NCBI GenBank assembly: GCA_013695925.1
Contig: JACCZO010000069.1
Span: 1 to 11,739, forward strand
Length of the DNA stretch: 11,739 bases
Direction of reading: 5' to 3'
Source of the DNA: Chthoniobacterales bacterium
GTDB taxonomy: Bacteria; Verrucomicrobiota; Verrucomicrobiia; Chthoniobacterales; UBA10450
In this document: piece by piece, positions 1-7,750 of the stretch
How the letters are laid out: every line of letters starts with the position of its first letter
How positions within the stretch are numbered: position 1 is the first letter of the stretch
Program-made: the position numbers and the translations under genes
The notes under the pieces: generated by a model
Databases searched by the model: none
Told to the model about the DNA's origin: nothing
What the model saw: the letters and a program-made list of their open reading frames with translations, nothing else

Positions 1-117
1 GACCTTCAAATGTTCCAGCAGCTCGGTCTGTTCGTTGATGAGGAGCTTCGAGTAGCCCACGATATCAATGAAGAGGACGTGGCCGATTTCCGCTTTGAGC
101 TCTGGTTTGTCAGGCAT
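1..117 (-). CDS. Class III adenylate/guanylate cyclase domain protein (N-terminal fragment)
   Basis: Reading the minus strand from the ATG at 117-115 gives 39 open codons up to the window edge, beginning MPDKPELKAEIGHVLFIDIV and continuing GYSKLLINEQTELLEHLKV. The segment F-I-D-I-V-G-Y-S-K-L is the opening strand of a class III nucleotidyl cyclase catalytic domain. The Asp of FID is the first of the two metal-binding aspartates in this family. The cyclase domain starts about 10 residues from the N-terminus with no signal peptide or membrane segment before it, as in soluble cyclases that often carry TPR repeats or a kinase-like region downstream; the C-terminal part lies outside the window. 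It is transcribed divergently from the gamma-glutamyltransferase gene across about 155 bp. The product (cAMP or cGMP) cannot be decided here because the specificity residues are not in view. A cyclase near an exporter with two cyclic-nucleotide-binding domains is suggestive but not proof of a link. Confidence 0.75.
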   Translation of the reverse strand, partial: MPDKPELKAEIGHVLFIDIVGYSKLLINEQTELLEHLKV

Positions 118-211
118 GCGATGCGGCGGCCATGGTGGAAGGAGAATACCGCAATTTCAGTCTGCCGGCTTCGGCAAATTAGTAGACGGTTCTGGCGAGC
201 CGGTCGCGCCC

Positions 212-236
212 CGGCGGCGCCTTTCGGCGACCGCCG
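212..236. repeat. GC-rich palindrome in the divergent intergenic region
   Basis: Arms CGGCGGCGCC (212-221) and GGCG-A-CCGCCG (226-236) form a 10-bp stem with a TTTC loop and one bulged A. It lies in the 118-272 spacer between the divergent cyclase and gamma-glutamyltransferase genes, 36 bp before the latter's start. No T-run follows it, so it is not a classical terminator. It resembles the palindrome at 3317-3335 in its GGCGG/CCGCC arms. It could be a REP-like element or act as mRNA structure. I see no clear sigma-70 or sigma-54 promoter in the rest of 118-272. Confidence 0.4.
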
Positions 237-272
237 ACATTGCAGCGCTGCCTCGGATTCGTAGCTTCGCGT

Positions 273-2000
273 ATGCATATCCGCTTTCTTCTCACAACGT
301 CGATCCTCCTCACCGCCAATCTCGCGCAGGCGCAAATCGATCGCATCACCGGGCAGGGCTTTGCCACGCGATCGGAGGTGCTGGCGCGGCACGGAATGGT
401 TTGCACGAGTGTGCCGCTGGCGACGCAGGTAGGGATCGAGATTCTGAAGCAGGGCGGGAGCGCGGTCGACGCCGCGATTGCGGCCAATGCCGCTCTCGGC
501 CTGATGGAGCCGGTCTCGAACGGGATTGGGGGCGATCTCTTCGCGATCGTTTACAGCGCAAAAGAGAACAAGCTTTACGGACTCAACGCCAGTGGCCGCT
601 CGCCACTTGGCTTGAGTTATGAGCAGATGAAAGCGGAGCTGGCGAAGCTGAACCGCCCCACCATCCCGCCGCGCGGGATGCTGCCGATCAGTGTCCCGGG
701 CTGTGTCGATGGCTGGGCCGAGTTGCACGGAAAATTCGGAAAGCTCTCGTTAGGCGACGACCTCGCACCGGCGATTCGTTATGCCGAGGAAGGTTTCCCG
801 GTGAGCGAGTTGATCGCCTCTGCCTGGTCGTTGGGGCCGCGTCTCTACCAGGGATTGCCCGGGGCGTTTCTCGAGACTTACACGCTGGATGGAAAAGGTC
901 GCACCCCGGCGAAGGGCGATATCTTCAAGAACCCGGCGCTGGCGAAGACGCTGCGGATGATCGGCGAGAAAGGTCGTGACGGATTCTACAGGGGCGAGGT
1001 AGCGGAAAAAATCGATGCCTTCATGCAGGCAAATGGGGGTTACCTGCGCAAAGCCGATTTGGAGAAGCATACCAGCACTTGGGTCGAGCCGGTCTCGGTT
1101 AACTATCGCGGTTATGACGTCTTTGAGTTACCGCCTAACGGGCAAGGGATCGCGGCCCTGCAAATGTTGAATGTGCTGGAAGGATTCGATCTCAAGGCGA
1201 TGGGCCGCAATTCGTCCGAGACTTTGCATGCCATGATCGAGGCAAAGAAACTGGCCTGGGCCGATCGCGCGAAGTTCTATGCCGACCCGGTCTTTGCCAG
1301 AATCCCGCTGAAGGGTCTGCTCTCGAAAACTTACGCGGCGGAACGGCGCAAGTTGATCGACCCGAAGCACGCGGCGAAAACCGTCGCGCCGGGTAACCCC
1401 GCGTTGGAACAGGGCGACACCATCTACCTATGCGCGGCGGACGACGAAGGGAACATGGTGTCGCTCATTCAAAGTAACTATCGCGGAATGGGGAGCGGCA
1501 TCGTGGTGCCGGAGCTGGGATTCAATTTTCAGGATCGGGGCGAGCTTTTTTCCATGGAGCCGGGCCACGCCAACGTTTATGCGCCGGGGAAACGTCCGTT
1601 TCACACCATCATCCCAGGGTTTGTGATGAAAGACGGGAAGCCGTGGGAAGCATTCGGCGTTATGGGTGGCGGGATGCAGCCGCAAGGTCACGTGCAGGTG
1701 CTGACGAACCAGATCGATTTCGGACTCAACGTGCAGGAGGCGGGCGACGCTTCGCGCTGGCAGCATGACGGCGACAACGAGCCGACGGGCGAGAAGATGG
1801 AAAACGGCGGGTTTGTGAACCTGGAGAGCGGAATTCCCTACGAGACAGCGCGCGAACTGATGAAGCTGGGTCACGACGTGCGCGGCGATGTCGGCGGTTA
1901 CGGAGGCTATCAGGCGATCAAGGTAGAGATGCACGACGGCCAGCGGGTCTATGTCGGCGCGAGCGAATCGCGCAAGGACGGGATGGCCGCGGGCTACTAA
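273..2000 (+). CDS. Gamma-glutamyltransferase family protein (secreted Ntn hydrolase)
   Basis: 575 aa, full length for the family. Members cleave or transfer the gamma-glutamyl group of glutathione and related amides, usually in the periplasm; some relatives are acylases. The ATG at 273 is preferred over an upstream in-frame TTG at 240 because it gives a clean signal peptide: MHIRF, a hydrophobic core, then cleavage after A-Q-A at about residue 20. Family landmarks in order: the NGIGGDLFA segment, the ASGRSPLG substrate-arginine region, the GDTIYL motif, FNFQDRGELFS, and MGGGMQPQGHVQVL near the active site. Thr383 of GDTIYL is the expected autoprocessing nucleophile, so the precursor should split between Asp382 and Thr383 into large and small (193-aa) subunits. 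The MGGGMQPQ and GRSP variants look closer to YwrD-like homologues than to E. coli Ggt, so glutathione may not be the substrate. It appears to be a single-gene unit. Confidence 0.9.
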   Translation: MHIRFLLTTSILLTANLAQAQIDRITGQGFATRSEVLARHGMVCTSVPLATQVGIEILKQGGSAVDAAIAANAALGLMEPVSNGIGGDLFAIVYSAKENKLYGLNASGRSPLGLSYEQMKAELAKLNRPTIPPRGMLPISVPGCVDGWAELHGKFGKLSLGDDLAPAIRYAEEGFPVSELIASAWSLGPRLYQGLPGAFLETYTLDGKGRTPAKGDIFKNPALAKTLRMIGEKGRDGFYRGEVAEKIDAFMQANGGYLRKADLEKHTSTWVEPVSVNYRGYDVFELPPNGQGIAALQMLNVLEGFDLKAMGRNSSETLHAMIEAKKLAWADRAKFYADPVFARIPLKGLLSKTYAAERRKLIDPKHAAKTVAPGNPALEQGDTIYLCAADDEGNMVSLIQSNYRGMGSGIVVPELGFNFQDRGELFSMEPGHANVYAPGKRPFHTIIPGFVMKDGKPWEAFGVMGGGMQPQGHVQVLTNQIDFGLNVQEAGDASRWQHDGDNEPTGEKMENGGFVNLESGIPYETARELMKLGHDVRGDVGGYGGYQAIKVEMHDGQRVYVGASESRKDGMAAGY

Positions 2001-2134
2001 TGCAGTGAGTTTTTCAAGGTGAACGCACATCGCTGGGTCGGAGGGCGGCTTTGCAAGCCGTCCAAGCCGGGTTGTAAACCCGGTCTCCGTGGCCGGCAGC
2101 GCGTTCTCTGCTCAGAACTTGGAAACTCACTGCA
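2001..2134. repeat. 134-bp inverted-repeat-bounded structured element (MITE/REP-like)
   Basis: TGCAGTGAGTTT at 2001-2012 is the exact reverse complement of AAACTCACTGCA at 2123-2134, and similarity continues imperfectly outward (TAA) and inward (CAAG). Inside are two tight hairpins: 2043-2063 (GGGCGGCTT/AAGCCGTCC with a TGC loop and one G-T pair) and 2067-2083 (CCGGGTT/AACCCGG with a GTA loop). The left repeat abuts the TAA of the gamma-glutamyltransferase gene and the right one lies 99 bp before the threonine dehydrogenase ATG. No T-run follows the hairpins, so termination is uncertain. It holds no plausible gene. It could be a miniature mobile element, a REP/BIME-like repeat or an mRNA-stabilising structure. 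Copy number elsewhere in the genome would decide, and that cannot be seen here. Confidence 0.5.
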
Positions 2135-2233
2135 CTTAGAGCGCAAGCGAACGGACGAGCGGTTGCATCAGAAGGACGTAATTTCTCGTTTCGCTGCGCC
2201 GCGATTCGCTTAGTTTCCGGCGTGCAAAAGACG

Positions 2234-3268
2234 ATGAAAGCATTGGTCAAACGCAATGCCGAGCCCGGCCTTTGGCTGGAAGAAGTGCCGGTGCCAGAAG
2301 TGGGCGGCGACGACGTCCTGATCAAGATCCGCAAGACCTCCATCTGCGGGACCGATGTGCATATCTATAACTGGGACGCGTGGTCGCAAAAAACCATCCC
2401 GGTTCCAATGGTGGTCGGCCATGAATTCGTTGGCGCGGTGGAGTGGGTCGGCAAACGGGTCATGGGTTTCGCCCCGGGCGACCTCGTCACCGGGGAAGGC
2501 CACATCGTCTGCGGGCACTGCCGCAATTGCCTCGCCGGGCGACGCCACCTTTGTCCCAATACCGAAGGCGTCGGAGTGAATCGCCAGGGGGCGTTTGCGG
2601 AGTTTCTCTCCATCCCCACGTCCAATGTCTGGCACGCCGATCCCAATATCCCGCTCGATGTCCTTTCCTGTTTCGATCCGTTAGGCAACGCCACCCACAC
2701 CGCGCTCTCCTTCGATTTGATCGGGGAAGATGTCCTCATCACCGGCGCGGGACCGATCGGCTGCATGGCGGTCGCGATTGCCCGGCATGCCGGCGCGCGC
2801 AACGTCGTCATTACCGACATCAATCCGTATCGGCTCGAGCTGGCGAAAAAAATGGCGCCGAATGTTTATGCCCTCAATGTGCGCGACGCGACTCTGGCCG
2901 ACGCGATGAAAGAGCTCGGGATGAAAGAGGGTTTCGACGTTGCGCTCGAGATGTCGGGCAGCCCCAAAGCGATGGCCGACCTGCTCCCGGCGATGTTTCA
3001 CGGGGGCAAGATCGCCTTGTTAGGCATCATGCCCGACTCAGCAGCGATCGACTGGAACGTCGTGGTCTTCAACGGCCTAACGATCAAGGGAATCTACGGC
3101 CGCGAGATGTATGAGACCTGGTATAAGATGACCGCCATGATTCAGAGCGGGCTCGATATTTCCCCAGTCATCACTCACCGCTTCCCTTATACCGATTTCA
3201 AGGAAGCGATCGAGCTAATGAAGTCCGGCAACTCGGGCAAGATCGTGCTCGACTGGGCGGGCGCCTAG
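2234..3268 (+). CDS. tdh: L-threonine 3-dehydrogenase (zinc-dependent, MDR family)
   Basis: 344 aa, close to E. coli Tdh (341 aa). It oxidises L-threonine with NAD+ to 2-amino-3-ketobutyrate in the cytoplasm, the first step of threonine degradation to glycine. The ATG at 2234 starts MKAL, as in E. coli Tdh; an in-frame GTG at 2222 would add four residues and is less likely. Catalytic zinc ligands Cys38 and His63 with Glu64 are present (SICGTDVHIYNW, VVGHEFVG). The structural-zinc cysteines 93, 96, 99 and 107 are all kept (CGHCRNC then C). The Rossmann motif GAGPIG is at 171-176, and the IKGIYGREMYETWYKM and QSGLDISPVITHRF segments are near-diagnostic for Tdh. The usual partner kbl (2-amino-3-ketobutyrate CoA ligase) is not next to it, so the second step must be encoded elsewhere. 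Confidence 0.96.
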   Translation: MKALVKRNAEPGLWLEEVPVPEVGGDDVLIKIRKTSICGTDVHIYNWDAWSQKTIPVPMVVGHEFVGAVEWVGKRVMGFAPGDLVTGEGHIVCGHCRNCLAGRRHLCPNTEGVGVNRQGAFAEFLSIPTSNVWHADPNIPLDVLSCFDPLGNATHTALSFDLIGEDVLITGAGPIGCMAVAIARHAGARNVVITDINPYRLELAKKMAPNVYALNVRDATLADAMKELGMKEGFDVALEMSGSPKAMADLLPAMFHGGKIALLGIMPDSAAIDWNVVVFNGLTIKGIYGREMYETWYKMTAMIQSGLDISPVITHRFPYTDFKEAIELMKSGNSGKIVLDWAGA

Positions 3269-3302
3269 TGCTTCGCCAGTGGTGAGACGAGGGCAAAGTT
3301 GT

Positions 3303-3343
3303 GGCACGCTCTGTCGCGGCGGTCTGTGACCGCCGAGGCGTGC
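3303..3343. repeat. Palindromic intergenic element
   Basis: CGGCGGTC (3317-3324), loop TGT, GACCGCCG (3328-3335) make a perfect 8-bp stem. Flanking GCACGC (3305-3310 region) and GCGTGC (about 3338-3343) can extend the structure. A smaller hairpin CGCCG-CCC-CGGCG follows at 3394-3406. Both lie in the 269-bp gap 3269-3537, where I find no convincing gene, RNA or promoter. The palindromes are not followed by T-runs. They resemble the one at 212-236 and are best read as REP-like repeats that may also shape the 3' end of the tdh transcript. Confidence 0.4.
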
Positions 3344-3537
3344 ATCGAGTTTAGCCATCCATCGCCTCATCGCAGACGCAGCACGAGCGAAAGCGCCGCC
3401 CCGGCGTCGGGCGGAATACATTCTGGCCTCTTTCGGGTGCGTTTCTCGCTTCATCAGGCATGGGCCTCACCCAATCCGCACGAGGGATTATCTCGACACG
3501 GGCGGCGATTTCTAGGTAATTGGCAGAACAAGTTCCG

Positions 3538-4623
3538 ATGCCAGATACCGATTCTGAGATTGTCCTGATCGACCGGAAGGTCGTTTTCGTCTGTGAAGAT
3601 CACTCCATTACCGGGCAGGACGTGATCGATGCCGCGCATTTTCGCGGGGAGCTGGAGCCCGAATGGAAGAACCTGCTCCGCCTCCTGGCCGCGGAGCGCC
3701 GGGCCGACGAACAGAACCTCGAGTTCGATGACGACGCGATCGACGCCGCCGCCGAACAATTTCGTTACCAGCACGACCTGATCACGGCCGAGGAGACGGA
3801 ACAGTGGCTGGCCGGGCGCGGTCTTTCCCTGGGTGATTTCAGCGGCTTTTTTGTGCGGCATTATTGGGGCGACAAATGGGACGACGTCGCCCCGGACGAG
3901 CTCGACTACTTCAGCGCGCCTAACGAAACTCGCAAATTGCTCCTGGACGAGCTGATTCTTTCCGGCGAGCTGGACCGGATGGCGGAGCGCTTCAGCCGGC
4001 GGATCTCTTCGCGCTGCGCGGCGGGCAAGACGAGCCCCGAAGTGGTGGCTATCGAGGAGGAACAAGCCAGGTTCCTGGAACGGCAAAGGCTCACCGCCGA
4101 GGAAGTGCCCGGATGGCTGGGGCGCCTCGGGCGCGATGAGGAATGGTTGCGCGAGGCGCTGGCGATGGAAGCAATTTACCAGCGCAGCCTCGGCTCGCTC
4201 CTCTCCCGCCAGGCCCGCGAACGCCAGATCGCCGCGCTCCGTTTGCCGCTGACTCGTTTTGAAGTGGAAACGATCGAGCTCGATTCGCTCGACGCCGCGC
4301 GCGAGGCGCTGCTCTGTGCGCGCGAAGACGGGATGTCGATGGAAGAAGTGGCGGCGGAAGGACGTTATCCCTACCGCCGTCCGGAGGTCTTACTGGAGGA
4401 GGTGCCGGAGGATTTGCAGCAGAAGTTTCTCAGCGTGCTTCCGGGCGAAATCCTCGACCCGATCGCGCGCGGCGACGGTTTCCATCTCTGCCGGATCGTG
4501 GGCAAGGAAGAGCCAAACCTGGACGACCCGGTCGTGAAAGAACGGGCCGACCAGTGCATTCTCGAGCGCCATTTTTCCGACCTCACCACCCGCTACATCA
4601 AATGGCGCCTGCTTCTCGCCTAA
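3538..4623 (+). CDS. SurA/parvulin-like peptidylprolyl isomerase-type protein, cytoplasmic
   Basis: 361 aa from the ATG at 3538. A TTG at 3520 preceded by AGG would add six residues, and neither start has a strong ribosome-binding site. No signal peptide or membrane segment is present, unlike periplasmic SurA or PpiD. The N-terminal half is acidic, helical and SurA_N-like (EFDDDAIDAAAEQFRYQHDL, then the AEETEQWLAGRGLSLGDFSG type of helix pair). A second similar helical unit follows at about residues 155-225. The C-terminal region (about 240-325) matches the parvulin fold: an A-x2-A-L...MSMEEVA helix, L-x3-LPGEILDPIARGDGFHLCRIV (GDGFHLCRIV at 312-321), then a closing helix. The usual parvulin GG-x-LG loop is replaced by RYPYRRPEV, so catalysis may be weak or lost. 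It ends 4 nt before the exporter ATG, making it the first gene of the secretion operon. Likely role (inference): chaperone or prolyl isomerase for the exported precursors, whose leaders share a proline. Confidence 0.72.
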   Translation: MPDTDSEIVLIDRKVVFVCEDHSITGQDVIDAAHFRGELEPEWKNLLRLLAAERRADEQNLEFDDDAIDAAAEQFRYQHDLITAEETEQWLAGRGLSLGDFSGFFVRHYWGDKWDDVAPDELDYFSAPNETRKLLLDELILSGELDRMAERFSRRISSRCAAGKTSPEVVAIEEEQARFLERQRLTAEEVPGWLGRLGRDEEWLREALAMEAIYQRSLGSLLSRQARERQIAALRLPLTRFEVETIELDSLDAAREALLCAREDGMSMEEVAAEGRYPYRRPEVLLEEVPEDLQQKFLSVLPGEILDPIARGDGFHLCRIVGKEEPNLDDPVVKERADQCILERHFSDLTTRYIKWRLLLA

Positions 4624-4627
4624 CGAC

Positions 4628-7600
4628 ATGAAAGCGAACGACGAAAATCTTTTGCGGCGTTCGTCGCTTTTTCAATTCCTGCCCGACGAACATTTCGAGC
4701 AGCTTCGCCCGCTCCTTCAGGAGGAGAGCTACGAGTTCGGCGATCTTCTCGTTAGGCAAGGCGAACCGGCGGATGCCTTCTACATTCTTCTCTCGGGGCG
4801 CGCCCGGGTCGTGAAGGCGGACCAAAACGGAAACGAAATCGTGCTCGCCACCCTGAAACCGGGCGACAGTTTCGGCGAAGCCGCCCTCTCCGAAGGCGAC
4901 CTCCGCACCGCGACCGTGCGCTGCAGTACGGCGGTCGAGGCCTTGCGCCTGGATCGGGCGGACTTCCTGCAACTGGCCGAGGAAACGCCCGAGCTGAAAC
5001 ATCACATCGAGATGACGGCGCGGCATCGCGCCCTGCATGGGTTCCTTTACGAGTTCAGTAATTTCGGGCGGCTGCCGGTGCCGGCGTTGCGCAGCCTGGT
5101 CGAGAAATTAAGGCCGCTGGAGGTGGCAAAGGGCGAGTCGATTATTCGGCAGGGCGATCCGCCAGGCGCCATGTTCATCCTCGAGAAAGGTCGCGCCCGC
5201 GCCTTCCATTCGGACAACGGCACGCAACAGAATCTCGCTTTTTATCGCGATGGCGATTTCTTCGGCGAACTCTCGATCCTGAACGGCTCGCCGCGCGCCG
5301 CCTCGGTCGAGGCTTTCAGCGATTGCCGCCTGCTCGCCCTCGAGCCCGATACGGTGCGCGACCTGAAACGCCGTTATCCGGAATTCGAGAACCTGCTGGA
5401 AGAACGGCTCGCGCAATACCAGGCGAAAACGGAAGCGCGTGTCCCGCTTGATTTCACCACCGAAATGCTGCCGGCGGAAGTGGCCGCGCACGACAAGCTG
5501 GGCATCGACAAGAAAGCCGCACCCGCAAAAGAGGGCACGGAAGATCCGTTTGCGGATGAGAGCGGGCTTTTCCGCAAAGGCAAAAAGCGGATTCGCAAGA
5601 TCGAACACATCGAGCAGATCGACGAGATGGATTGCGGCGCCGCGAGTCTCGGCATGATCTGCCGGCACTTCGGTCGCAAGGTGAGCCTGGCCAGGATTCG
5701 CCAGCTCTGCCATACCTCGACCGACGGGACGAGCTTGAAAGCCATCTGCCGGGCGGCGACCGAGCTGGGGCTCGCCGCGCGCGCGCTCAAGGTGTCGCTG
5801 CGCAACCTGCCCTTGTTGCCGCTGCCCGCGATCGTGCATTGGGAAGGCAACCACTGGATGGTGCTCTACGACGTCGCCGAAACCTACGTAAAGGTGGCCG
5901 ATCCGGCGCGCGGTTTGCGCAAAATTCCGCGCAAGGAATTCGAGCAGAGCTGGTCTGGTTACGCCGCGCTCTTCGATTACACGACCGCCTTCGAGAATGC
6001 GCCGGAAAGCAAGCCGGGACTCGCCTGGATCATCCCGTTCATGCTCAAGTTCCGGACCATTTTTCTCCAGGTCATGCTGCTCGCGGTCGCGATCACATTT
6101 CTGGAGCTGCTCTTCCCGATTTTCACCGAGATGGTGGTCGACAAGGTGATCGTTGAGAAAGACGTCAGCCTGCTGAAAACCATCCTGCTCGGGATGGGCG
6201 CGGTGCTTTTTTTCGTCCAGGCATCGTCGCTCGCGCAGGAATATCTGCTTTCTTTTGCCGCCGTTAGGCTGGACACGGCGATTCTCGATTTTCTGAGCCG
6301 GCAGATGTTGTCCCTGCCGATGAGTTATTTCACCAGCCGGAGGACGGGCGACATCCAGCGCCGGCTCGATGGCGCGCGGCAGGTGCGGGAATTTGCCGTC
6401 CATCATGGCATCGGCGCGCTGCTCGCGCTCGTGCAGTTGATCGGCGCGCTTTCCCTGATGGCGCTCTACAGCCCGACGCTCATGTTCGCCTTTCTCGCGA
6501 CCACGCCGCTCTACGGCGGGCTGATGTATTTCTCCCAGAAAGTGCTGCGCCCGCTTTTCGCCGACGTCGAGGAGAGCCAGGGGAAATACAGCTCGCACCA
6601 GATCGATGCGATCAAAGGCATCGAGGCGGTCAAGGCCGCCTCCGCGGAAAACGTTTTTCGCGACATGATGCTGAACGAATTCCTCTCTGTCTCGCGCAAG
6701 ATTTTCCGGAGCAGTTTTATTGTCATGACCTACGACAGCGTGCTCCAGACCATCGGCATGCTCTCGACCGCGATCTTCCTCTGGGTCGGCGCCAACCAGG
6801 TCATGGCGGGCAACCTGAGCATCGGCGGTTTTGTCGCCTTCAGCTCTCTCACGGCGATGGCCTACGGCGGAATCCTGCGAACGTTAGGGGTGTGGGACAA
6901 CATGCAGTTCGCGACCGTCCTGCTCAATCGCTTGAACGACATTTTCGAACAGGAACCGGAACAGGGCCGCGACCGGAGCCGTCTCGCGCCGGTGCACAGC
7001 CTGGAAGGCCGGATCGAGTTGCGCGGCGTCAGCTTCAAATACGGCGGACCGGAAGCGCCTAACATTTTGCAGGACATCAAACTCGACATCGCGCCCGGCC
7101 GAATGGTCGCATTCGTCGGGCGGAGCGGTTGCGGGAAAACGACCTTGATCAAGCTGATCGCCGGACTGCTCGAGCCGACCGAAGGCACGATCCTCTTTGA
7201 CCACACCGACCTGAAAACTCTCAACTATCGAGACGTTAGGCGGCACATCGGGATGGTCCTGCAGGAAAACCACATCTTTAACGAATCGATCGCGCGCAAC
7301 GTCGCTTTCGGCGACGCCGAGCCCGATCTCGATCGCGTTTTGGCGGCCGCCCAAACCGCGGCCGCGCACGACTTCATCATGCGCCTCCCAATGGGCTACG
7401 AAACCAAGATCGGTGAATCCGGGCTCTCGCTTTCCGGCGGGCAAAAGCAACGGATCGCGATCGCACGCGCCATTTACAACAATCCACCCGTCCTCATTTT
7501 CGACGAGGCCACCAGCGCGCTCGACACGGAATCAGAACGCGCCATCCAGGATAATCTCGGCCGCCTGACCGCGGGCCGGACCACGATCGTGATCGCGCAT

Positions 7601-7738
7601 CGCCTGAGCACGATCCGCGAAGCCGACTCGATCGTCGTCCTCGAAAGAGGCATGGTCGCCGAGGTCGGCAACCACGATCAACTGATGGCGCAGCGCGGTC
7701 TCTATTTCTACCTCTCCAGCCAGCAGCTCGGAATCTGA
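4628..7738 (+). CDS. Peptidase C39-containing ABC exporter with two cyclic-nucleotide-binding domains
   Basis: 1036 aa. Family function: cleave the leader of double-glycine precursors in the cytoplasm and export the core across the inner membrane with ATP. Order of domains: cNMP-binding domain 1 (about 12-130, FGE 82-84 and Arg93); cNMP-binding domain 2 (about 141-250, FGE 212-214 and Arg223 in PRAAS); linker about 260-325; C39 peptidase (about 328-460) with Cys336 (MDCGAAS), His409 (GNHWMV) and Asp425 (ADPARG); ABC membrane domain with about six segments (about 468-745); ATPase with Walker A GRSGCGKTT (831-839), LSGGQ (935-939), Walker B FDE (958-960) and H-loop His991. Every catalytic residue checked is intact, and both cNMP phosphate-binding cassettes keep the Glu and Arg that contact the nucleotide. 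Typical peptidase-containing transporters are about 700-750 aa; the extra length is the cNMP pair. The gene lies between the parvulin-like gene (4 nt) and hlyD-like gene (12 nt). Substrates are probably the peptides at 10153-10753. Confidence 0.93.
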   Translation: MKANDENLLRRSSLFQFLPDEHFEQLRPLLQEESYEFGDLLVRQGEPADAFYILLSGRARVVKADQNGNEIVLATLKPGDSFGEAALSEGDLRTATVRCSTAVEALRLDRADFLQLAEETPELKHHIEMTARHRALHGFLYEFSNFGRLPVPALRSLVEKLRPLEVAKGESIIRQGDPPGAMFILEKGRARAFHSDNGTQQNLAFYRDGDFFGELSILNGSPRAASVEAFSDCRLLALEPDTVRDLKRRYPEFENLLEERLAQYQAKTEARVPLDFTTEMLPAEVAAHDKLGIDKKAAPAKEGTEDPFADESGLFRKGKKRIRKIEHIEQIDEMDCGAASLGMICRHFGRKVSLARIRQLCHTSTDGTSLKAICRAATELGLAARALKVSLRNLPLLPLPAIVHWEGNHWMVLYDVAETYVKVADPARGLRKIPRKEFEQSWSGYAALFDYTTAFENAPESKPGLAWIIPFMLKFRTIFLQVMLLAVAITFLELLFPIFTEMVVDKVIVEKDVSLLKTILLGMGAVLFFVQASSLAQEYLLSFAAVRLDTAILDFLSRQMLSLPMSYFTSRRTGDIQRRLDGARQVREFAVHHGIGALLALVQLIGALSLMALYSPTLMFAFLATTPLYGGLMYFSQKVLRPLFADVEESQGKYSSHQIDAIKGIEAVKAASAENVFRDMMLNEFLSVSRKIFRSSFIVMTYDSVLQTIGMLSTAIFLWVGANQVMAGNLSIGGFVAFSSLTAMAYGGILRTLGVWDNMQFATVLLNRLNDIFEQEPEQGRDRSRLAPVHSLEGRIELRGVSFKYGGPEAPNILQDIKLDIAPGRMVAFVGRSGCGKTTLIKLIAGLLEPTEGTILFDHTDLKTLNYRDVRRHIGMVLQENHIFNESIARNVAFGDAEPDLDRVLAAAQTAAAHDFIMRLPMGYETKIGESGLSLSGGQKQRIAIARAIYNNPPVLIFDEATSALDTESERAIQDNLGRLTAGRTTIVIAHRLSTIREADSIVVLERGMVAEVGNHDQLMAQRGLYFYLSSQQLGI

Positions 7739-7750
7739 TTTGCCCTAACG

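Noticed and set aside
6..728. 240-codon reverse-strand ORF at the left edge
   Set aside because: It is out of frame with the cyclase start at 117 and antisense to the gamma-glutamyltransferase; composition is that of a shadow ORF.
3302..3317. TGGCACG resembling a sigma-54 -24 element before the secretion operon
   Set aside because: The following GC is one base too far, the site lies inside a palindromic repeat, and it is over 200 bp from the first gene.
5108..6598. 496-codon reverse-strand ORF
   Set aside because: It is the antisense shadow of the C39 exporter, Arg/His/Glu-rich without recognisable domains.
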